Below, in pieces: positions 27,732 through 36,296 of a stretch of 64,000 nt of DNA. Position numbers and translations under genes: made by a program. The stretch is from Rhodomicrobium lacus (GTDB lineage: Bacteria > Pseudomonadota > Alphaproteobacteria > Rhizobiales > Rhodomicrobiaceae), in the NCBI RefSeq assembly GCF_003992725.1, contig NZ_RZNF01000007.1:248001-312000 (forward strand). The letters run 5' to 3'. The notes below the pieces were generated by a model, which ran no database searches, had not been told where the DNA came from, and worked only from the letters and a program-made list of their open reading frames with translations. Each line of letters begins with the position of its first letter. Within the stretch, counting starts at the first letter, position 1.

Positions 27732-29291
27732 ATGGTTCAGAATGCAGAAAACGTCGTTGACCATTTCCAACTATTCCGGGGTCCGGAATACCGGGAAATG
27801 TTCAAGAACAAGCGCGACAAGTTTGAAAACGGCACTCCCGAAGAGGAAGTGAATCGCGTCGCCGAATGGACGAAGACGGTTGAATACCAGGAGAAGAACT
27901 TCGCTCGCGAAGCTCTGACCGTCAACCCGGCGAAGGCTTGCCAGCCTCTCGGCGCGGTGTTCGCCGCGGTCGGCTTCGAAGGCACGCTTCCCTTCGTCCA
28001 CGGCTCGCAGGGCTGCGTGGCTTACTATCGCTCGCACTTCTCGCGTCACTTCAAGGAGCCGACTTCCGCGGTTTCCTCATCGATGACGGAAGACGCGGCG
28101 GTGTTCGGCGGTCTCACCAACATGGTGGACGGCCTCGCCAACGCCTACAACATGTACAAGCCGAAGATGATCGCGGTTTCCACCACCTGCATGGCGGAAG
28201 TCATCGGCGACGACCTGAACGCCTTCATCAAGACCTCGCGCGAGAAGGGTTCGATCCCGCAGGACTACGATGTGACGTTCGCCCATACGCCCGCGTTCGT
28301 CGGCAGCCACATCACCGGCTACGACAACACCATGAAGGGCGTGGTCGAATATTTCTGGGGCGGCAAGGCCGGTCTCGCGCCGAAGCTTGAGCGCACCCCG
28401 AACAACTCGATCAACTTCTTCGGCGGCTTCGACGGCTACACGGTCGGCAACCTGCGCGAAATCAAGCGCATCTTCGACCTGATCGGCGCCGAGTACACCA
28501 TCATCGGCGACAACTCCGACGTCTGGGATACCCCGGCCGATGGCGAGTTCCGCATGTATGACGGCGGCACGAAGCTCGAAGACGTCGCCAAGGCTGTGAA
28601 CGCCAAGGCCACGATCTCGATGCAGGAATTCTCCACGGAGAAGACGCTCGACTACATCAAGACGTGGGGCCAGGAGACGGTTGCGCTCAACCATCCGCTT
28701 GGCGTTGCCGGCACCGACAAGTTCCTTCAGGAAGTGTCGCGCCTCACCGGCAAGCCGATCCCGGACGCGCTGAAGAAGGAGCGCGGCCGCCTCGTCGACG
28801 CGATCGCGGACAGCCACAACCACATCCACGGCAAGAAGTTCGCGATTTACGGCGATCCGGACCTCTGCCTCGGCCTCGCGGCGTTCCTGCTCGAACTCGG
28901 CGCCGAGCCGACCACGATCCTTTCCACCAACGGCGGCAAGACGTGGGAAAAGAAGGTTCGCGAACTCCTCGCTTCCTCGCCCTTCGGCAAGGATTGCGAA
29001 GTTTACGCGGGCAAGGATCTCTGGCACCTGCGTTCGCTGCTCTTCACGCGCCCGGTCGATTTCCTCATCGGAAACACCTACGGCAAGTATCTTGAGCGCG
29101 ACACCGGCACGCCGCTGATCCGCATCGGCTTCCCGATCTTCGACCGCCACCATCTGCACCGTTACCCGGTGTGGGGCTATCAGGGCGCGCTGAATGTTCT
29201 CGTCTGGATCCTCGACAAGGTCTTCAGCGAAATGGACGCTCACTCGAACGTGGCTGGCAAGACCGACATCAGCTACGACATCATCCGCTAA
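27732..29291 (+). CDS. nifK: Nitrogenase molybdenum-iron protein beta chain NifK
   Basis: The beta subunit of the MoFe protein shares the P-cluster with NifD. It has 519 residues. Ligands are Cys70 ([10 protein letters not shown]), Cys95 ([10 protein letters not shown]) and Cys153 ([12 protein letters not shown]). The N-terminal extension before Cys70 is the length typical of proteobacterial NifK. It is the third gene of nifHDK; a strong hairpin follows the stop. Confidence 0.99.
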   Translation: MVQNAENVVDHFQLFRGPEYREMFKNKRDKFENGTPEEEVNRVAEWTKTVEYQEKNFAREALTVNPAKACQPLGAVFAAVGFEGTLPFVHGSQGCVAYYRSHFSRHFKEPTSAVSSSMTEDAAVFGGLTNMVDGLANAYNMYKPKMIAVSTTCMAEVIGDDLNAFIKTSREKGSIPQDYDVTFAHTPAFVGSHITGYDNTMKGVVEYFWGGKAGLAPKLERTPNNSINFFGGFDGYTVGNLREIKRIFDLIGAEYTIIGDNSDVWDTPADGEFRMYDGGTKLEDVAKAVNAKATISMQEFSTEKTLDYIKTWGQETVALNHPLGVAGTDKFLQEVSRLTGKPIPDALKKERGRLVDAIADSHNHIHGKKFAIYGDPDLCLGLAAFLLELGAEPTTILSTNGGKTWEKKVRELLASSPFGKDCEVYAGKDLWHLRSLLFTRPVDFLIGNTYGKYLERDTGTPLIRIGFPIFDRHHLHRYPVWGYQGALNVLVWILDKVFSEMDAHSNVAGKTDISYDIIR

Positions 29292-29298
29292 AGACAGC

Positions 29299-29323
29299 GA
29301 TGGCCCGCGAGAAGCGGGCCATC
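29299..29323 (+). other. Perfect hairpin after nifK
   Basis: A 10-bp perfect stem, GATGGCCCGC / GCGGGCCATC, with loop GAGAA starts eight bases after the nifK stop. There is no T run. No sigma-54 promoter is visible between it and nifE, so some transcription must pass through it. Confidence 0.7.
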
Positions 29324-29423
29324 GTCCCAAGGCGATCCCAGGGAGGCGGCAAGCGGTTTTCCCGTTCGGGGTTGCGCCAGACCAATCGCAGTTCTTCGGC
29401 CCGCAGCCCGCGGAGGTTTGTGC

Positions 29424-31100
29424 ATGAGCACAGTGGCGAACAAGATCCAGGACGTTTTCAACGAACCGGGTTGCGAGATCAATCAGGCCAAGGGCGCGAA
29501 GGAACGCAAGAAGGGTTGTTCAAAGGCATTGCAGCCCGGCGGAGCCGCCGGCGGTTGCGCCTTCGACGGTGCGAAGATCGCGCTTCAGCCCATTACCGAC
29601 GTCGCCCACCTCGTGCACGGCCCTATCGCCTGCGAGGGAAATTCCTGGGACAACAGACATTCCTCGTCGTCCGGCTCCAAGCTCTACCGCATGAGCTTCA
29701 CCACCGACATGAGCGAGCAGGATGTGATTTTCGGCGGCGAAAAGCGCCTCTGGAAATCCATCAAGGAAATCGTCGACAAATACGCTCCGCCCGCCGTCTT
29801 CGTCTATCAGACCTGCGTGCCCGCCATGATCGGCGACGACATCGACGCAGTTTGCAAGAAGGCGAGCGAGAAATTCGGCACGCCGTGCATTCCGGTGCAG
29901 GCTCCCGGCTTCGTCGGCTCCAAGAGCCTCGGCAACAAGCTCGGCGGCGAGGCGTTGCTCGACCACGTGATCGGCACGCAGGAGCCGGATTACACGACGC
30001 CCTACGACATCAATATCATCGGCGAATACAATCTCGTCGGCGAGCTGTGGCAAGTGAAGCCGCTTCTCGACGAACTCGGCATCCGCATCCTCGCCAGCAT
30101 CTCCGGCGACGCGAAATATCATGAGGTGGCCCGCTCGCACCGCGCCAAGGCTGCGATGATGGTGTGCAGCCGCGCCATGATCAACGTCGCTCGCAAGATG
30201 GAAGAGCGCTACGGCATCCCGTTCTTCGAGGGATCGTTCTACGGCATCGGCGACATGAGCGACACGCTCCGTCAGATGGCCGCGCTTCTCGTGAAGCAGG
30301 GTGCGCCGGACGACATCATCGCCCGCACCGAGGCCGTGATCGAGCGCGAGGAAAAGAAGGCCTGGGCGGCGATTGCAACCTTCCGCGAGCGCCTTCTCGG
30401 CAAGCGCGTTCTCCTCATCACGGGCGGCGTCAAGAGCTGGTCGATGGTCGCCGCGCTTCAGGAAGGCGGCATGGAAATCGCCGGCACGAGCGTCAAGAAG
30501 TCCACGAAAGAGGACAAGGACAAGATCAAGGAGATCATGGGCCAGGACGCGCACATGATCGAAGACATGAAGCCGCGCGAAATGTACGCGATGCTGAAGA
30601 GTGCGAAAGCCGACATCATGCTGTCTGGCGGACGCTCGCAGTTCGTCGCGCTGAAGGCGAAAATGCCGTGGCTCGACATCAATCAGGAGCGCCACTACGC
30701 CTATGCGGGCTATGTCGGCATGGTGGAACTCGTCCGCCAGATCGACAAGGCGCTGTCGAATCCCGTCTGGCAGCAGGTCCGCACCGCCGCGCCGTGGGAC
30801 GAGGTGAGCTGGGAAGAACGCGCCGACGAGGCGAATGCAGCCGATGCCGCCGCCCTCGCGGCCAACGCCGAGGCGAAGACCAAGGCCGACCGCGCGAAAA
30901 TCCTCTGCAACTGCAGCGGCGTCGAAACCGGCTTCGTCGAAGACATCATCCGCGCGAACAAGCTGACTCGCGCCGAGGATGTGGCCGGCTATGTGAAGAT
31001 CGGCACCGGGTGCAAATCCTGCGCGCCGCATCTCGACGCGCTTCTCGAACGCATCAACGGCACCGACGTCGTCCCCGCGAACTCCAACAAGGCTGCGTGA
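29424..31100 (+). CDS. nifE: FeMo-cofactor scaffold protein NifE with C-terminal BFD-like [2Fe-2S] domain
   Basis: NifE with NifN forms the scaffold on which the nitrogenase cofactor is completed. Family Cys are in KKGCSKALQPGG, GGCAFDGAK, PIACEGNSWD and VYQTCVPAMIGDD. The ATG at 29424 has GGAGG upstream. Total length is 558 residues, about 70-90 more than short NifE proteins. The extra tail (from about residue 493) contains CNC at 495-497 and CKSC at 530-533, the C-x-C-x32-C-x2-C spacing of BFD/NifU-middle-type [2Fe-2S] domains. It follows an Ala-rich linker. nifN follows seven bases downstream. Confidence 0.96.
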   Translation: MSTVANKIQDVFNEPGCEINQAKGAKERKKGCSKALQPGGAAGGCAFDGAKIALQPITDVAHLVHGPIACEGNSWDNRHSSSSGSKLYRMSFTTDMSEQDVIFGGEKRLWKSIKEIVDKYAPPAVFVYQTCVPAMIGDDIDAVCKKASEKFGTPCIPVQAPGFVGSKSLGNKLGGEALLDHVIGTQEPDYTTPYDINIIGEYNLVGELWQVKPLLDELGIRILASISGDAKYHEVARSHRAKAAMMVCSRAMINVARKMEERYGIPFFEGSFYGIGDMSDTLRQMAALLVKQGAPDDIIARTEAVIEREEKKAWAAIATFRERLLGKRVLLITGGVKSWSMVAALQEGGMEIAGTSVKKSTKEDKDKIKEIMGQDAHMIEDMKPREMYAMLKSAKADIMLSGGRSQFVALKAKMPWLDINQERHYAYAGYVGMVELVRQIDKALSNPVWQQVRTAAPWDEVSWEERADEANAADAAALAANAEAKTKADRAKILCNCSGVETGFVEDIIRANKLTRAEDVAGYVKIGTGCKSCAPHLDALLERINGTDVVPANSNKAA

Positions 31101-31107
31101 GGACATC

Positions 31108-32490
31108 ATGGCCCGCGTCGAACTCTCGAAGAAAGCGTGTTCGGTCAACCCGCTGAAGATGAGCCAGCCCATCGGCGGCGCGCTCGCCTTTCTCGGCCTC
31201 AACAAGTGCATGCCGCTGCTGCACGGCAGCCAGGGCTGCACCTCCTTCGGTCTGGTGCTGTTCGTCCGCCATTTCCGGGAGGCGATTCCGATGCAGACGA
31301 CCGCCATGAGCGAGGTTTCGACCGTGCTCGGCGGCTTCGAGAATGTGGAACAGGCGATCCTGACGATCGCCAATCGCACCAAACCGGAGGTCATCGGCAT
31401 CTGCTCGACGGGCGTCACCGAGGTCAAGGGCGACGATGTCGACGGCTTCCTGAAGCTCGTGCGGCAGAACCACCCCGAACTCGACCATATCAAGCTTGTC
31501 TACGTTTCGACGCCCGACTTCGAAGGCGCGCTTGAGGATGGCTGGCGCAAGGCCGTCACGCGCATGGTGGAGCAGCTCGTCGACACGCCGCCACCAGGCG
31601 CCGCGCGCGAGCCCAACCGCGTGAACATCCTGCCCGGTTCGCATCTGACGCCGGGCGACCTCGATGAGCTGCGCGATATCTGCGAGGCGTTCGGCCTCGA
31701 ACCCACCTTCCTGCCCGACCTGTCCGGCTCGCTCGACGGCCATATGCCGGAAGACTTCACGCCGACCACGATCGGCGGCGCGAGCGTGAACGACATCGCG
31801 GGCATGGGCCGCGCCGCGTTCACCATTGCCATCGGCGAGCAGATGCGCGAGGCCGCCGTCGCGCTCGAAGCGAAGACGGGCGTGCCGTTCCGCGTCTTCG
31901 ACCGCCTCACCGGGCTGGCGCCGAACGATGCGCTGATGGCGCTTTTGATGAAGATCAGCGGCCGCCCCGCCCCGAACAAGATCAAGCGCCAGCGTTCGCA
32001 GTTGCTCGACGCCATGCTCGACGGACATTTCTCCTTCGGCGGCAAGACCATCGCGGTCGGCGCCGAGCCGGACCTGCTCTACGGCATCACGAGCTTCCTG
32101 ACCGAGATGGGCGCAACCGTCGGCGCGGCGGTCACCTCGACACAGTCGCCGATCCTTCACAAGGTGCCGGTTGAGGAAGTGCTCGTCGGCGACCTTGAGG
32201 ATTTCGAACACCGCGCGAAGGGCATGGACCTTCTCGTAACCCACAGCCACGGGCGGCAAGCTTCCGAGCGCTTGCGTATCCCGCTGTTCCGCTACGGCCT
32301 GCCGACATTCGACCGGCTCGGCGCAGCGCATCGCGTCTCGGTCGGCTATCGCGGCACGCGTTCGCTGATCTTCGATATCGGGAACGTCTTCATGAGCGAA
32401 CTTCACGAAGCGACGCCCGACACCTGGGCTGATAATTTGGCATCGCACCGCGAGGGTAGCCATGATGATACGCAGACTGCGGCTCATTAA
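31108..32490 (+). CDS. nifN: FeMo-cofactor scaffold protein NifN
   Basis: The partner of NifE in the cofactor assembly scaffold has 460 residues. The N-terminus CSVNPLKMSQPIGGALAFLG, LNKCMPLLHGSQGCTSF and the later ICSTGVTEVKGDDV are NifN/NifK-family motifs. Its 3' end overlaps the nifX start by 29 bases, showing coupled translation. Confidence 0.97.
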   Translation: MARVELSKKACSVNPLKMSQPIGGALAFLGLNKCMPLLHGSQGCTSFGLVLFVRHFREAIPMQTTAMSEVSTVLGGFENVEQAILTIANRTKPEVIGICSTGVTEVKGDDVDGFLKLVRQNHPELDHIKLVYVSTPDFEGALEDGWRKAVTRMVEQLVDTPPPGAAREPNRVNILPGSHLTPGDLDELRDICEAFGLEPTFLPDLSGSLDGHMPEDFTPTTIGGASVNDIAGMGRAAFTIAIGEQMREAAVALEAKTGVPFRVFDRLTGLAPNDALMALLMKISGRPAPNKIKRQRSQLLDAMLDGHFSFGGKTIAVGAEPDLLYGITSFLTEMGATVGAAVTSTQSPILHKVPVEEVLVGDLEDFEHRAKGMDLLVTHSHGRQASERLRIPLFRYGLPTFDRLGAAHRVSVGYRGTRSLIFDIGNVFMSELHEATPDTWADNLASHREGSHDDTQTAAH

Positions 32491-32950
32491 TCCCGATGCG
32501 AGCGAAGAAAAGACGATCAAGGAAAGGCCGGGCGCTATGAAAGTCGCTTTTGCAACCCAAGACCTGAAGCGCGTGGATTCGCATTTCGGGTGGTCGCCGA
32601 ACATAGCGGTCTACGAGATTTCCGCCGAGGATTCGAATCTCGTCGAAGTGTTCGTGTTCGAGCCGACCGGGCAGGACGGCAACGACGACAAGCTCGCGCC
32701 GAAGATCGAGGCGATCAAGGACTGCGCGATCCTCTACGTCACATCGATCGGCGGCTCCGGTGCCGCGCGCGCGGTACAGGCGGGCCTGCACCCGATCAAG
32801 CTCCCCCAGCCGGAACCAATCGAAGATCTCATCGCCAAGCTTCAGACCGTTCTGAAGGGCAACCCGCCCCCATGGCTGCGCAAGGCGCTGCTCAAGGGCA
32901 AGGAACGCAAGCTCGATTTCGAAGACGAGGAGGAAGCGGTTCATGGCTGA
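32462..32950 (+). CDS. nifX: Cofactor-binding nitrogen fixation protein NifX
   Basis: The protein has 162 residues with the NifB/NifX/VnfX fold: [27 protein letters not shown], then [27 protein letters not shown]. NifX binds NifB-co and the NifEN-bound precursor and acts as a carrier. The first ATG ([12 protein letters not shown]) overlaps the end of nifN; an inner ATG at 32537 (MKVAFATQD) would drop the basic leader typical of proteobacterial NifX. Confidence 0.95.
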   Translation: MMIRRLRLINPDASEEKTIKERPGAMKVAFATQDLKRVDSHFGWSPNIAVYEISAEDSNLVEVFVFEPTGQDGNDDKLAPKIEAIKDCAILYVTSIGGSGAARAVQAGLHPIKLPQPEPIEDLIAKLQTVLKGNPPPWLRKALLKGKERKLDFEDEEEAVHG

Positions 32951-33407
32951 CGCAGAGACGGTCGAAAAGGATCTCACGAAGTCGGTGTTTTTCACCGAAC
33001 TGGTCAAACAGTGGCGCGCGCAGGACTCCTACGGCGCATGGGACAAGAAGACCGACCTCGAACTGCTTGAGCCGTACATCCTCGACAAGGAAAAGCGCAA
33101 GCAGATCCCTATCATGGGCGATCCCGACCCGGAGACGATCTGGCGGCTCGAAATTTTCTATAACGCCGTGGGCCTCTCGATCGAACGTGCAACCGGCATC
33201 ATGGTCTCGCCGATCATGAAGATGCATCACGAGGGCTTCGGCCGCATGGTGCTGACAGCGGGCCGCCTTGTGGTCGTGAACAAGCACCTGCGCGATGTGC
33301 ACCGCTTCGGCTTCGACAGCTACGAGAAGCTCGTATCGGATGGCGAGAAGCTGGTCGCGTCCGCCATCGAGATGATCGAGAAGTTCCCCGAAGTGGCGAA
33401 GTATTGA
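32943..33407 (+). CDS. NifX-associated nitrogen fixation protein (DUF269)
   Basis: This 154-residue DUF269 protein is almost always encoded next to nifX. Typical segments are [35 protein letters not shown] and [19 protein letters not shown], then [15 protein letters not shown]. The function is not firmly known; a role in cofactor handling is assumed from its constant position. It overlaps nifX by eight bases. Confidence 0.93.
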   Translation: MADAETVEKDLTKSVFFTELVKQWRAQDSYGAWDKKTDLELLEPYILDKEKRKQIPIMGDPDPETIWRLEIFYNAVGLSIERATGIMVSPIMKMHHEGFGRMVLTAGRLVVVNKHLRDVHRFGFDSYEKLVSDGEKLVASAIEMIEKFPEVAKY

Positions 33408-33418
33408 GGAGACACGGC

Positions 33419-33619
33419 ATGAGCTCTATCGAGGAGTTGAAAGCGGAGATCAAGAAGCTGTCGCCGAAAGCTACGCAGGCGAAGATGGACCTGCATGACC
33501 TTTCGGAAGATCTGCCGACCAACTGGGAAAACATCTTGGACGTGGCGCAAAAGGCGTATGACGCCTATGCGCTCCTTGAGAAGAAGCGCGCGGAGCTGAA
33601 GCAGCTCGAAGCGGCGTAA
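33419..33619 (+). CDS. Small NifX-cluster protein of the DUF683/CCE_0567 family
   Basis: A 66-residue mostly helical protein starting SSIEELKAEIKKLSPKATQ and ending ALLEKKRAELKQLEAA, a likely helical hairpin. The family is found with DUF269 genes in nif clusters, and a member has been reported to bind metal. The ATG at 33419 is preceded by GAGGAGA and lies 11 bases after the DUF269 stop. A frame-open start at 33404 would overlap that stop and is less likely. Confidence 0.88.
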   Translation: MSSIEELKAEIKKLSPKATQAKMDLHDLSEDLPTNWENILDVAQKAYDAYALLEKKRAELKQLEAA

Positions 33620-33630
33620 GCGACAATGAG

Positions 33631-33655
33631 GAAGCGGGCGCGTATCGCCCGCTTC
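33631..33655 (+). terminator. Hairpin after the nifX group
   Basis: A 10-bp perfect stem, GAAGCGGGCG / CGCCCGCTTC, with loop CGTAT lies 11 bases after the DUF683 stop. It lacks a T run, so termination may be partial. Confidence 0.6.
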
Positions 33656-33739
33656 AAGCCGCAAGGCACACATCGGACAGATATGGCGCAAGGCCGGGCG
33701 GCAAGCCGGTCCTGCGACTTGTCACGTCCGAAAAAAGAT

Positions 33740-33754
33740 TTAGAGCGCCTCTAA
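33740..33754. promoter_or_regulatory. Perfect palindrome TTAGAG-CGC-CTCTAA upstream of fdxB
   Basis: A 6-3-6 perfect inverted repeat in an AT-rich spot, preceded by AAAAAAGAT. The form TTTAGAGC...CTCTAA resembles iron-control elements bound by Irr. It could equally be another dimeric regulator's site. Confidence 0.35.
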
Positions 33755-33971
33755 TTCCAGTTCCAGTGCAGTGAGTTTTACATCTGATCCGCCGCCGCTG
33801 AGGGCGCCGTCATCAAATGCAAGACTGGAAACTGCACTAGAATCAACAGGTTGCCAGTGCTCTCAAGGCGCATAGGTTTGATTGAGAGCGTGCAGCAACG
33901 TGGACCAAACGAATGCGCCAGAGCACGAGCAGGCGCGACGCAGACATTTCTAGACTGAAGGAAAAGGGCAG

Positions 33972-34277
33972 ATGGCAAACTTGACACGCGACGGCCGCGA
34001 GTGGGAGCCGAACTTTCTCATCGAAATCAATCCTGAAACCTGTATCGGCTGCGGCCGCTGCTTCAAGGTTTGCGACCGCGATGTCATGACGCTGAAAGGC
34101 GTAACCGACGAAGGCGAACTCGTCTCGCTCGACGGCGATGATGACGACGACGACGATGAATTCGAGCGCAAGATCATGGTCCTCTCGGATGCCGGCAACT
34201 GCATCGGATGCAGCGCATGCCATCGCGTCTGCCCGCGAGCCTGCCAGACCTTCTCCACGACCCCGCCTGCCCTTTGA
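33972..34277 (+). CDS. fdxB: Nif-specific ferredoxin III (2x[4Fe-4S])
   Basis: This 101-residue ferredoxin has two cluster motifs, CIGCGRCFKVC and CIGCSACHRVC-PRAC, separated by an acidic insert (a run of Asp near residues 55-62). FdxB-type ferredoxins accompany nifENX in proteobacteria and are thought to supply electrons to nitrogenase or cofactor assembly. Its start is clear (AAAGGGCAG then ATG). nifQ follows after a sigma-54 promoter match. Confidence 0.93.
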   Translation: MANLTRDGREWEPNFLIEINPETCIGCGRCFKVCDRDVMTLKGVTDEGELVSLDGDDDDDDDEFERKIMVLSDAGNCIGCSACHRVCPRACQTFSTTPPAL

Positions 34278-34331
34278 TCCGCGGCCGGGCGGCGGCACGC
34301 GTGTCAACCGTCCGGCACATTCTCGCGATCA

Positions 34332-34345
34332 GGCATGCTCCTTGC
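34332..34345 (+). promoter_or_regulatory. Sigma-54 promoter of nifQ
   Basis: AGGCATGCTCCTTGCA has GG-N10-GC with CATG after GG and TTGCA at -12; only the base before GG departs from consensus. The predicted start near 34357 leaves a leader of about 80 bases. No exact TGT-N10-ACA site is nearby. Confidence 0.7.
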
Positions 34346-34435
34346 ATTTATCCGAACAGGCCGCGGCGCGTCATCTTCACGACAAAACCGCAGATCGAAG
34401 CGAGGAGTCCTCGCAAAAACGCGGGTAAATCGACG

Positions 34436-35104
34436 ATGTCAGTGCAGAACTCTCCCGAAGGTTTCACCATTTCTTCCGCAAGGAATGTCTATTCCATGCT
34501 GATGGAGGCGAAAGCTCCGGGCACCGATGCCTTCGATGCGCATGTGATTGCGTGTATTCTTGCAATTTCCTTTGCCGAGGCGAAAGCGGAGCACATTCCG
34601 CTGGTCGATGCCGTCGGCCTCGAAGCAGACCAACTGACCGATCTTGTCGAAACATGCTTCCCGGATGCGCTCGCGTGGCTCAGCCGCGACATTGGTCGGC
34701 GTGACATCGCGCGGAGCGCCGATGAAGCCTGTCTCCTCGATCTCCTGAAGAGCGGCGCTGGCAGGCAAACCGTCTTCGCGCACCGCCTCGCCGCGCTCGT
34801 GGCCCGCCGCGCGCAGCGCCCGAACCACCTCTGGCAGGATCTCGGCCTTCGCCATCGGGGCGATCTTTCCGAACTGATGAAACGCCATTTCGCGCCGCTC
34901 GCCCGCCGCAACAGCCACGACATGAAGTGGAAGAAGTTCCTCTATCGCATGATCTGCGCGGACGCCGCCTTTTCGCTTTGCACCGCGCCGAGCTGCGCGG
35001 AGTGCGGCGACTTCGAAACATGCTTCGGCGACGAGACGGGCGAGTCGCTCCTTGCGCGCGGGCGCCGCGCCGCCGATCTGCATGGCAGCCGTTCCGCCGC
35101 TTGA
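34436..35104 (+). CDS. nifQ: Molybdenum-processing protein NifQ
   Basis: NifQ donates molybdenum for FeMo-cofactor synthesis. It has 222 residues. The C-terminal metal-cluster motif C-TAPS-C-AE-C-GDFET-C (Cx4Cx2Cx5C) is complete. HVIACILAISFAEA and LVARRAQRPNHLWQDLGL are typical helices. The frame is open 76 codons further upstream, but that region holds the sigma-54 promoter and the end of fdxB, so the ATG at 34436 is used. Codon use matches its neighbours. Confidence 0.92.
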   Translation: MSVQNSPEGFTISSARNVYSMLMEAKAPGTDAFDAHVIACILAISFAEAKAEHIPLVDAVGLEADQLTDLVETCFPDALAWLSRDIGRRDIARSADEACLLDLLKSGAGRQTVFAHRLAALVARRAQRPNHLWQDLGLRHRGDLSELMKRHFAPLARRNSHDMKWKKFLYRMICADAAFSLCTAPSCAECGDFETCFGDETGESLLARGRRAADLHGSRSAA

Positions 35105-35115
35105 TTTGGAAGCGG

Positions 35116-35140
35116 GCACTTACGACTTTAGTCTAAGTGC
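35116..35140. terminator. Inverted repeat after nifQ
   Basis: GCACTTA-c-GACT-TT-AGTC-TAAGTGC pairs 11 bases with a single C bulge. It begins 12 bases after the nifQ stop and lacks a T run, so it is either a weak terminator or an operator for the next gene. Confidence 0.4.
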
Positions 35141-35220
35141 GTCATGCTCCCGATACGGTTCTCGTGTAGAGTGTGTTCGACGCACATTGCGCTGGACAAC
35201 TCGAACGGAACGGAAACTCA

Positions 35221-36264
35221 ATGAGAATTGCCTTCTTCAGCGAACATGCTTTCCAGACCCCTTTCCTGATCGAAGCAAATCAGGAGTACGGGCACGAACT
35301 CGTGTTCTTCAAGGAGCAGCTCTCGCGTCGCACGGCGCAGCTCGCCGCCGGTTTCCCCGCCGTTTGCCCCTTCGTCACCGACAGGCTTGACGCGGAAACG
35401 CTGCAAATCCTTGCGGATGGCGGCACAAGGCTTATCGCGTTGCGCTCGGCGGGCTTCAACAACGTCGATCTCGAAGCGGTGGAAAGGCTCGGGCTCTGCG
35501 TCATGCGCGTTCCGGCCTATGCGCCAACCGCCATCGCCGAGCATGCCGTGGCGCTCATGCTCGCCCTCAACCGCCGCATCAACCATGCCTACAACCGCGT
35601 GCGCGAGGGCAATTTCTCGCTCGACCATCTCGTCGGCTTCAATATGGAAGGCCGCACGGTCGGCATCGTGGGCACCGGCAAGATCGGCGAGTCGCTCGCG
35701 CGCATCATGCACGGTTTCGGCTGCAAGATCCTCGGCTACGACATCTATCAGAACCCGGCTTGCATCGCGCTTGGCATGAAATATGTCGACCTCCCGACAT
35801 TGCTTTCGGAATCCGACATCGTCTCGTTGCACTGCCCGCTGACGCCTGAAACGAAGCACCTCATCAATGAGGAGACGCTAAAGCTCATGAAGCCGGGCTC
35901 CATGCTGATCAACACCGCGCGCGGGGGCCTGGTGAACGCGGAAGCGGTGATCGAGGCGCTGAAGCGCAAAGATGGTCTCGCCTATGTCGGCATGGACGTC
36001 TACGAACGCGAGGAGGGGCTGTTCTTCTCGGACCACTCCGGCAGCATCATTCAGGACGACGTGTTCGAGCGGCTGACCACCTTCCGCAACGTGATCGTCA
36101 CAGGCCATCAGGCGTTCCTCACGCGCGAGGCTCTGTCTGAAATCGCCCACACCACCCTCGGCAACGTGGCCGATTACGAGCGCGGCACGCCGAACCCGAA
36201 AAACGTGTTGAGCGCGGGCACGAAAGGCCCTGGCGGCCCTCTGCATCAGAGCCCGCGCGAATAA
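35221..36264 (+). CDS. ldhA: D-lactate dehydrogenase-like D-2-hydroxyacid dehydrogenase
   Basis: An NAD-dependent reductase of 347 residues. The substrate half carries FVTDRLDAETLQ, ALRSAGFNNVDL and EHAVALMLALNRRI. The Rossmann motif is GIVGTGKIGESLARIMHGFGC. Catalytic residues are the Arg in NTARGGL, the Glu in VYEREEGLFF and the His in VTGHQAFLT. This pattern is that of fermentative D-lactate dehydrogenase (reducing pyruvate). The ATG at 35221 begins the conserved MRIAFFSEHAF; the frame is open 48 bases upstream. Confidence 0.88.
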   Translation: MRIAFFSEHAFQTPFLIEANQEYGHELVFFKEQLSRRTAQLAAGFPAVCPFVTDRLDAETLQILADGGTRLIALRSAGFNNVDLEAVERLGLCVMRVPAYAPTAIAEHAVALMLALNRRINHAYNRVREGNFSLDHLVGFNMEGRTVGIVGTGKIGESLARIMHGFGCKILGYDIYQNPACIALGMKYVDLPTLLSESDIVSLHCPLTPETKHLINEETLKLMKPGSMLINTARGGLVNAEAVIEALKRKDGLAYVGMDVYEREEGLFFSDHSGSIIQDDVFERLTTFRNVIVTGHQAFLTREALSEIAHTTLGNVADYERGTPNPKNVLSAGTKGPGGPLHQSPRE

Positions 36265-36296
36265 AGTTGGCGGGCAAGGGCGCGGGTGACGCGCCC

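Larger units (their letters stand above)
33620..33971. other. Gap between the nifX group and fdxB
   Basis: The 352 bases contain a terminator-like hairpin, a TTAGAG/CTCTAA palindrome and, further on, an inverted pair AGTGCAGT (about 33766-33773) / ACTGCACT spaced by about 60 bases. I see no open frame worth calling. I found no GG-N10-GC promoter for fdxB here. Confidence 0.5.

Noticed and set aside
26103-32604. Several 400-650-residue minus-strand frames under nifD, nifK, nifE and nifN
   Set aside because: They mirror the nif genes codon for codon and have no independent support.
33902-33920. GG...GC before fdxB as a sigma-54 promoter
   Set aside because: The spacing is 11 bases and the TTGC of the -12 element is lacking.
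34302-34319. TGT...ACA pair before nifQ as a NifA site
   Set aside because: The spacing is 12, not 10, and it lies almost on top of the promoter (centre near -47).
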